From Nitrospirae bacterium GWC2_42_7 (GTDB taxonomy: Bacteria; Nitrospirota; Thermodesulfovibrionia; Thermodesulfovibrionales; UBA6898), in assembly GCA_001803645.1 (NCBI GenBank), contig MHDW01000048.1, forward strand, positions 1-10,523: 10,523 nucleotides of DNA, read 5' to 3'. Positions 5,887 to 10,523 of the stretch are shown one piece after another (the first letter of the stretch is position 1; each line of letters opens with the position of its first letter). Made by a program: the position numbers and the translations under genes. The notes under the pieces were generated by a model. It ran no database searches. It saw only the letters and a list, made by a program, of their open reading frames with translations, and was not told where the DNA came from.

Positions 5887-7155
5887 ATGAGACTCGCGAG
5901 CATGCCAGTAAAAATATTAATGAAGGAATTAATGCTCTTTATTGTTGCTGTCGCTCTCCAAGTGGTTGGAGTAGGCCAGGTTGCTGCCTTGACCCTCAAA
6001 CCTGGTAGCATTCTCGTTGCAGATCAGTATCTACCAGCGATCATCCAGATCGATCCGATTACCGGAAACCAGACAATAATATCTTCAGGCTGGTTATTAT
6101 CTACTCCAAGGGGAATAGCAATCGATTTAAACGGAGACATCCTTGTCGCTGTTAGATTTGGGCTTGTTAACGGAATTCTACGGGTCAATCCGGCTACCGG
6201 GGATCAGACAGTCGTTTCCTCGGACGGGAACTTTGTTGCTCCTGCTGACCTGGTGCTGGATGCGAATGGCGACATACTCGTCATAGACTTTGTTGGTAAA
6301 ATAATCAAGGTAGACCCAGCGACAGGCGCTCAAACTGTTATCTCTTCAGGCGGCAGTTTAATTGCTCCTGCAGGGATAGCTATCGACACAAACGGCGACA
6401 TCCTCATTTCTGACTTTGACATCTTCGGTGTAGGGCCGGGATCTGTTATTCGTGTGAACCCTGTGACAGGCATGCAAACCATCGTCTCCTCTGATTGGAG
6501 CTTTCTCAATCCTGTAGGGATAGCGATCGATGCAAGCGGGGACATTCTTGTTGCAAACCAGGGCTCCTTCCCATATGGAGAGGACAATATTATCCGGGTA
6601 AACCCTTTGACTGGAGCGCAAACCATTGCCTTTTCTAACAGCTCAATTATGCCTGTCGCAATTGCACCCGATGCAAATGGCGACATCCTCGCTGCGGACT
6701 TCTTGGGTAGCGTGGCCAGGATAGATCCTTTGACAGGAGCACATACTGTCGTCTCCTCGGACGGATGGTTAATCAGCCCGGCAGGTATTGCGATCATGCC
6801 TGAACCTTCAGTGTCTACGGTGGCCATTGACATCAAGCCAGGCAACTTTCCTAACAGCATTAACCTGCAAAACAGATCAGTTGTCTGCGTGGCCATACTG
6901 TCGACTGCCACTTTTGATGCCACCACCGTAGAGCCAACCACAGTACTGTTCGGGCCAACCGGAACCGAGGTCTCACCGGTTCAATATGATCTTAAGGACA
7001 TTGACCGGGATGGAAATACCGACATGATCCTACATTTCAAGGCCGCTGAGTCAGGTCTTCAGTGTGGGGATACCGTTGCCTCAATCACGGGATCGATCTC
7101 TATTCATGAGATGATCGAGGGTTCTGACTCTGTCAATATTGTAAGGTGTAAATAG
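5887..7155 (+). CDS. Secreted six-repeat beta-propeller (NHL/SMP-30-like) protein
   Basis: A 422-aa exported protein. A signal peptide is visible: a charged start, a hydrophobic core at about residues 15-30, and likely cleavage after VAA (32-34). Residues 42-302 contain six repeats of 42-48 residues. They begin ILVAD-like at 42, 85, 130, 172, 220 and 267; each runs through (I/V)(D/N)P.TG.QT(I/V)(I/V)SS and (A/V)GIAID.NGD, consistent with a six-bladed propeller. A C-terminal domain (about 312-422) starts VAIDIKPGNFPNSINL and contains DIDRDGNTD (371-379), a DxDxDGxxD calcium-loop pattern, and three cysteines (334, 393, 421). It matches a module often found at the end of bacterial secreted proteins. 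PEPS at 305-308 is a linker, not a C-terminal PEP-CTERM signal. The gene appears more GC-rich than the flanking AT-rich DNA. Its role is unknown; ligand binding or adhesion is a guess. Confidence 0.82.
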   Translation: MRLASMPVKILMKELMLFIVAVALQVVGVGQVAALTLKPGSILVADQYLPAIIQIDPITGNQTIISSGWLLSTPRGIAIDLNGDILVAVRFGLVNGILRVNPATGDQTVVSSDGNFVAPADLVLDANGDILVIDFVGKIIKVDPATGAQTVISSGGSLIAPAGIAIDTNGDILISDFDIFGVGPGSVIRVNPVTGMQTIVSSDWSFLNPVGIAIDASGDILVANQGSFPYGEDNIIRVNPLTGAQTIAFSNSSIMPVAIAPDANGDILAADFLGSVARIDPLTGAHTVVSSDGWLISPAGIAIMPEPSVSTVAIDIKPGNFPNSINLQNRSVVCVAILSTATFDATTVEPTTVLFGPTGTEVSPVQYDLKDIDRDGNTDMILHFKAAESGLQCGDTVASITGSISIHEMIEGSDSVNIVRCK

Positions 7156-7157
7156 AA

Positions 7158-7293
7158 CAGATTCCTGACGATAAAGGTAATATCTTCACGAGATAGGTTA
7201 GATTCCTCAGAAGAATTAGCTGCATTTATCAAGAAGAATATAATAACAAAGACCTCTTTGAGTCAGCGCTTAAATTTATTGTTTTCAAAAAAT
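7158..7293 (+). pseudogene. Frameshifted remnant of a second lipoprotein gene copy
   Basis: This region matches the 3' end of the lipoprotein gene (about 5454-5590) and begins three bases after the propeller gene's stop codon. Translation needs three frames: QIPDDKGNIFTR, then DRLDSSEELAAFIKKNI, then NNKDLFESALKFIVFKK. These correspond to QILSDSSVVLKGK, RFDSSEEFSAFIKKNI and NSKDLFGQEMEFIALE in the intact gene. The longest DNA matches are CAGAAGAATT and CTGCATTTATCAAGAA. There are at least two one-base indels and the 5' two-thirds of the gene is missing, so it is not functional. It marks an old duplication or a deletion or insertion event involving the propeller gene. Confidence 0.8.
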
Positions 7294-7355
7294 TTATATC
7301 TTACCTATCTTTAATCCTAAAAACAACAGTTGAAAAAGAATAGTGAATAAAAACA

Positions 7356-7529
7356 TGTCATTGCGAGTATTTCAACCCCTGAAACGGAGGGGAATCTTTC
7401 TACAAGAAACTTGTCCTCTGAATGGGTGGGTGATATGCTAAGCGGTGGGAGTTTCTTAGGAGCACCCAAAGGGTGCGCGGCAATCTTACAACAAAACAGC
7501 GAGATTGCTTCACTTTGTTCGCAATGACA
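7356..7529. repeat. 174-bp terminal-inverted-repeat element (MITE/REP-like)
   Basis: The ends are perfect 11-bp inverted repeats: TGTCATTGCGA at 7356-7366 and TCGCAATGACA at 7519-7529. Inside are smaller hairpins: CCCCT/AGGGG (7376-7392), ACAAG/CTTGT (7402-7414) and GCACCC/GGGTGC (7462-7476). There is no room for a transposase. The 'GTCATTGCGAG...GCAATGAC' ends resemble a dispersed non-coding repeat common in environmental anaerobe genomes. It lies between two convergent genes. The rest of the non-coding stretch 7294-7680 is AT-rich and I see no gene or clear terminator in it. Confidence 0.7.
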
Positions 7530-7680
7530 GTCTTTAACTGCTTTTTTTAGGTTAATGTATTAATCGGTATTACTAAAAAAATAGTCAAGATAGAGGATTT
7601 GAAGTACATTTCTATAGACGTGATACGTACTAAATAATGTGACACCTTGAGATTAAAGGGCAGCGGTCTTTTAGCCGGGG

Positions 7681-8295
7681 TTACTTCTTGCCTGCCTCTG
7701 CGATCTTTCTTCCCATTGCCTTCACTATATCAGACCGTGAAAGAAGGCCGACAAGTCTTTGGTCGTTATCAACTACGATCAGACGTCTTATTCTGTGTGC
7801 GTCCATAAGCCGTACAGCTTCACTGATCTCAGCATCAGGATATACAGTAACCGCAGGTGATGTCATTATATCCCCTACAATATGTCCTTTTTTTCGCTCA
7901 GGCAGAGGATAGCCGACAATAGAACCTAATATCTCTTTAAACGTATGAGCCCTCCTCGATCCTACCATCGAGACCACATCAGCTTCAGAAATAATACCTA
8001 CCACCTTATTGTCCTTGTCAACGACCGGAAGCCCGCTGATATTTTTTTCAGCAAGCAGCTTCACAGCATTATTGATGTCTTCGAATTTACCGACCGCAAT
8101 AATATCACGGGTCATAGCATCCATGACTCGCATGGCTGAAGCACACCTTGCCTGTGAATGCTTCCAGGCAGCATTATATATTTTCTGAAGATTCTCTGCA
8201 GTAAGTGCACAATGAAGCTTCAATTCTTTTAAAGCAGCAGCCACATCCTCATCGCAGATCACATTTTCTGTGCTTTCAAGTTCGAATGTTTCCAT
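7681..8295 (-). CDS. Tandem CBS-domain protein
   Basis: A 204-aa soluble protein with a pair of CBS domains, at about residues 58-112 (VMDAMTRDIIAV...GIISEADVV) and 141-195 (VGDIMTSPAVTV...GLLSRSDIV). Such pairs (Bateman modules) bind adenosine nucleotides or S-adenosylmethionine and usually sense energy state. The nucleotide-contact patterns ISEADV and LSRSDI are intact. A helical N-terminal segment (about 10-55, with Cys14, Cys29 and Cys51) precedes them, and I do not recognise it. There is no catalytic or DNA-binding domain, so it is a stand-alone sensor or a partner of another protein. The start ATG at 8295 is preceded by AAGGA with suitable spacing. It is a single-gene unit, convergent with the propeller gene, with its own promoter region upstream. 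Confidence 0.9.
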   Translation of the reverse strand: METFELESTENVICDEDVAAALKELKLHCALTAENLQKIYNAAWKHSQARCASAMRVMDAMTRDIIAVGKFEDINNAVKLLAEKNISGLPVVDKDNKVVGIISEADVVSMVGSRRAHTFKEILGSIVGYPLPERKKGHIVGDIMTSPAVTVYPDAEISEAVRLMDAHRIRRLIVVDNDQRLVGLLSRSDIVKAMGRKIAEAGKK

Positions 8296-8329
8296 AACGC
8301 CATCCTTAATTATTAAATTTATATGCTTA

Positions 8330-8377
8330 AATGATAATCATAAAAGCATGATTATGCAAGTGCAGATTACCGGTCAA
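8330..8377 (-). promoter_or_regulatory. Candidate promoter and Fur-box-like operator of the CBS gene
   Basis: Read on the minus strand, TTGACC (8372-8377) and CATAAT (8351-8356) form a plausible -35/-10 pair with a short 15-bp spacing. Just downstream, 8330-8341 reads AATGATAATCAT on the plus strand. It is identical to the central 12 bases of the classical Fur box GATAATGATAATCATTATC, but the outer flanks match poorly. A repressor bound there would cover the start region. AT-rich sequence makes chance matches likely. The rest of 8296-8542 shows no gene that I can support. Confidence 0.35.
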
Positions 8378-8542
8378 TTCTACTTATTGACAATACGTTT
8401 TATGTCTCAGCATATGATCTTTCCAAAAATCGGCAGAATATCTTTTCAGGACATTGAACAAAAACCCGGCTTAGAAAGATCCATGGATAAATTATATATC
8501 ATCTGCAGATCAAACATTATTATCTATGGGATCAAAACAATC

Positions 8543-10012
8543 CTATTCTGTCTCGTTATCTTCCTGCAATCCTTCAAGGATATCCTTCATCTGAGGCGGA
8601 ATATGCCCAAGGGAGCCGAGCTTATCAACGATGAATGAGCTGCTCATTATCAATTTCATTGAACTGAGCATATAGCGCTTTTTAAAAGCATCCTTCATGG
8701 TCAATATCTCTTTCATCTTTCCCATATAAAAACTTCTGTAACAGTCAATGATCGCCCAGTCCACTTCTTTAAGGCTCATGTTTTCCGGCCTGATAACAGG
8801 GTCTACAAGGTTATATTTTCTATAGTCCGTGCTCACGATATACGGCTCAAGCTCCTTGTACATGTCAGCATAGGGCCAGGGTGCCAGAGCGAGATAATGC
8901 GCAAAGTCAGGGTTATAAAGCTTCGAAAGTTCAAGCGTCCTCTGTATGCTCTGCTTTGTTTCATGAGGAAAGCCGAGTATAAAGCTGGTTTCAGTGATCA
9001 TTCCCTGTTCATGGATCAGCCTTAAGGCCTCTATGCCAATCCCGACACCGACATCCTTTTTAATCAGATCAAGTGTCTCCTGATCAGTTGCCTCGACTCC
9101 TATATAAATATGAATGATCCCAGCCTTTTTGTATTTCCAGAGGATGTCTTTGTCCCTTACAATGTCCTCGGGCCTTGTTTCCATCAGTAGATAGACGCCA
9201 ATATCCCGCTCAATCAAAAGGTCCAGAAGCCTTTCCCATCTCGGCCTGTCATTGGTTGGGTATTCATCAGGGATCAGGATAACATTCACTCCATAGTCTT
9301 TCTTAAGGCCTGCAATCTCACTGACTACGTTCTCAGGCTTTCGTCCCCTCCAGGACTGGTGCCAGAACTTCTGCTGTGAACAGAAGGTGCAGTTATGGCT
9401 GCATCCTCTTGAGGTGCTGACAGCAGCGAGCCTGCTGTTCGGTATAACAAAATATTTATAATGCTTCCATTCAATCAGGTCCCATGCAGTGGCAAGGCAG
9501 TCCAGATCGGCAATAAAAGGCCTAAGCGGAGTTGTGATGACCTTTTCCTTCTCTCTATACGAAATTCCTCTTACGTTTTCGACTTTTCGTCCTGCATCCA
9601 ATGTCAACAGCAATTCCTTAAGTGTCTCTTCTCCTTCTTCCCTGACAACAAAATCAACATATCTGTTCTCAAGTACCTCCTCATACATAAAGGAAGGATG
9701 GACACCTCCGATGATAGTGATTACCGATGGGTTTATCTCTTTGGCGATCCTCAGGACCTCAAGAGCGTCAGGTGTTGTGGCTGTGATCGCTGTAGTAGCT
9801 ACATAGGCAGGAGCAAGCTCTGAGATCTTCTTTTCTATTTCCGTGAAGCCATGCCGCTTTGTCATTGCATCATATATTACCGGCTCAAAACCTGCTTCTC
9901 TGGCAGCCCCGGCAAGATAGACAAAGGTCAGAGGCACCCAATGTCCTGCAACTTCAACAACGCCGCAGTGGTAGGGAGGGGTAATAAAGAGTATTTTATT
10001 GTTTTCTGACAT
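8543..10012 (-). CDS. BchE-like cobalamin-binding radical SAM protein
   Basis: This 489-aa enzyme is of the B12-dependent radical SAM class. The N-terminal part (about 1-140) is a cobalamin-binding Rossmann domain, with TPPYHCG, VPLTFVYLAGAAREAGFEPVIYD, GGVHPS (102-107) and VVREEGEET. The radical SAM domain follows with the cluster motif C204-x3-C208-x2-C211. Around it, TSRGCSHNCTFCSQQKFW closely resembles the anaerobic Mg-protoporphyrin monomethyl ester cyclase BchE and its relatives. ETRPE and GVE(A) radical-SAM barrel motifs come next, and about 120 C-terminal residues are variable. There is no other bacteriochlorophyll gene here, so a different tetrapyrrole, lipid or quinone substrate is possible. 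It follows the small membrane-protein gene by 36 bp, so it is probably the second gene of one operon. Its own ribosome site is weak (GGGAAGAA, distant), which suggests translational dependence or a modest level. Family is certain, reaction is not. Confidence 0.88.
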   Translation of the reverse strand: MSENNKILFITPPYHCGVVEVAGHWVPLTFVYLAGAAREAGFEPVIYDAMTKRHGFTEIEKKISELAPAYVATTAITATTPDALEVLRIAKEINPSVITIIGGVHPSFMYEEVLENRYVDFVVREEGEETLKELLLTLDAGRKVENVRGISYREKEKVITTPLRPFIADLDCLATAWDLIEWKHYKYFVIPNSRLAAVSTSRGCSHNCTFCSQQKFWHQSWRGRKPENVVSEIAGLKKDYGVNVILIPDEYPTNDRPRWERLLDLLIERDIGVYLLMETRPEDIVRDKDILWKYKKAGIIHIYIGVEATDQETLDLIKKDVGVGIGIEALRLIHEQGMITETSFILGFPHETKQSIQRTLELSKLYNPDFAHYLALAPWPYADMYKELEPYIVSTDYRKYNLVDPVIRPENMSLKEVDWAIIDCYRSFYMGKMKEILTMKDAFKKRYMLSSMKLIMSSSFIVDKLGSLGHIPPQMKDILEGLQEDNETE

Positions 10013-10048
10013 TTTATTTGTTATTTAATATTCTTCCCAGCATAGCAA

Positions 10049-10441
10049 TTACTTTGTCATATATTGCTTTCTGACATTTTCGATCTTTCTGTGTATCTTC
10101 ATCCAGACAACTGCCCCGCTTCCGACAGCAGCAAATGCGATTATATGTTTTACTATCAGTGCTGCAATTTGCCCCTTGCCTGCAGCGTTCGCCCATTCAA
10201 ATTCCTTGTAAAATATTGTTCTCGGTATGCCTCCGACAATTATCCAGATGAGAGAGAAAAGAGCAAGACGGCTGATACTCCTGTATATCTTCAAAAAATA
10301 TTCAGCTGTTTCCGGACTGCTGCTGCCATCAAACTTTTTCATGATGATCAGCATCACAATTCCGCTGGCAAAAAGCAGGGCTGTGGCAACATCATGCAAA
10401 TAATTATTCATCATTATCAGAATGCCTAAACCCGTGCTCAT
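10049..10441 (-). CDS. Small membrane protein, possible heme-binding partner
   Basis: A 130-aa integral membrane protein that I cannot assign to a named family. Hydrophobic segments lie at about residues 14-34, 55-78 and 89-114, with a short apolar stretch at the N-terminus. Histidines sit within the first (LHDVATALLFASG, H16) and last (KHIIAFAAVGSG, H99) segments, and a WIIVGGIPR motif (66-74) ends the middle one. This arrangement recalls CopD/HemJ-like membrane proteins whose helix histidines bind heme, but the similarity is pattern-level only. The charged C-terminus (KIHRKIENVRK) would be cytosolic. The start ATG at 10441 has AGAGGAG seven bases upstream. It is the first gene of a unit with the BchE-like radical SAM gene and carries a palindromic operator candidate in front. 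Confidence 0.7.
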   Translation of the reverse strand: MSTGLGILIMMNNYLHDVATALLFASGIVMLIIMKKFDGSSSPETAEYFLKIYRSISRLALFSLIWIIVGGIPRTIFYKEFEWANAAGKGQIAALIVKHIIAFAAVGSGAVVWMKIHRKIENVRKQYMTK

Positions 10442-10460
10442 TTTCTTCTCCTCTCAGGCA

Positions 10461-10484
10461 TTTACTAATGTGGTCATTAGTAAA
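10461..10484 (-). promoter_or_regulatory. Palindromic operator candidate of the membrane/radical SAM operon
   Basis: A perfect 10-bp inverted repeat: TTTACTAATG (10461-10470) and CATTAGTAAA (10475-10484) around a 4-base centre. The symmetry extends to GGC/GCC outside if one bulged base is allowed. It lies 20 bases upstream of the membrane protein's ATG. A dyad of this size is typical of TetR-, MarR- or similar dimeric repressors. A regulator gene may lie just beyond the window edge. A convincing -35/-10 pair is not visible in the short remaining sequence. Confidence 0.6.
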
Positions 10485-10523
10485 GCCACATAAATCACCC
10501 TCCCCTTCATCCCCTCCCGTCAA

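Noticed and set aside
5636..5890. 84-codon frame with a TTG start between the lipoprotein and propeller genes
   Set aside because: No ribosome site, odd composition, no family resemblance, and it overlaps the propeller gene's ribosome site and start.
6787..7155. PEP-CTERM sorting signal in the propeller protein
   Set aside because: PEPS occurs at residues 305-308 in a linker, not near the C-terminus, and no hydrophobic tail with basic residues follows.
8270..8638. 122-codon plus-strand frame
   Set aside because: It overlaps the ends of two well-supported minus-strand genes and has no recognisable domain or ribosome site.
1..10523. tRNA, rRNA, CRISPR arrays or transposase genes
   Set aside because: No cloverleaf, ribosomal RNA signature, regular spacer-repeat array or transposase motif was seen on either strand.

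Overview
The window reads as a chromosomal segment from an anaerobic, non-model bacterium. A Nitrospirota (Thermodesulfovibrionia-like) or deltaproteobacterial origin fits best. This is inferred from the M50 peptidase-trpS pair, the BchE-type B12/radical-SAM protein, the GTP-type PEP carboxykinase, and palindromic dispersed repeats of the 'GTCATTGCGAG' and 'GTCATTCC' kinds. It is not proven, and base composition was judged only by eye.

Left part (1-4379, all + strand): the 3' part of pckG (GTP-dependent PEP carboxykinase) ends at a strong intrinsic terminator. Four bases later an unusual 576-aa protein begins. It looks like two tandem protein-kinase-like modules: the first keeps most catalytic residues and the second is a degenerate copy. 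After a spacer with a palindromic dispersed element comes a compact two-gene unit, an M50 site-2-type membrane protease (TTG start) and trpS. The trpS product keeps three of the four cysteines of the iron-sulfur type of tryptophanyl-tRNA synthetase.

Middle part (4380-7680): this is a looser, accessory-looking stretch. It holds several hairpins, a half-size TMEM165/GDT1 (UPF0016) membrane protein, a small putative lipoprotein, and a secreted six-repeat beta-propeller protein with a C-terminal calcium-binding-type domain. Immediately after the propeller gene's stop codon lies a frameshifted remnant of a second copy of the lipoprotein gene. It is followed by a 174-bp terminal-inverted-repeat element. 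The stretch looks shaped by duplication, insertion and decay.

Right part (7681-10523, all - strand): a tandem-CBS regulator-type protein has its own promoter region containing a Fur-box-like core. Upstream of it is a two-gene unit, a small membrane protein with two intramembrane histidines followed by a BchE-like cobalamin-binding radical SAM enzyme. A perfect 10-bp inverted repeat (probable operator) lies just upstream of that unit.

The most unusual items are the duplicated kinase-like protein next to pckG, the BchE-like/membrane-protein operon with its palindromic operator, the incomplete iron-sulfur motif in TrpRS, and the lipoprotein paralogue remnant. I saw no tRNA, rRNA, CRISPR array, transposase or replication origin.
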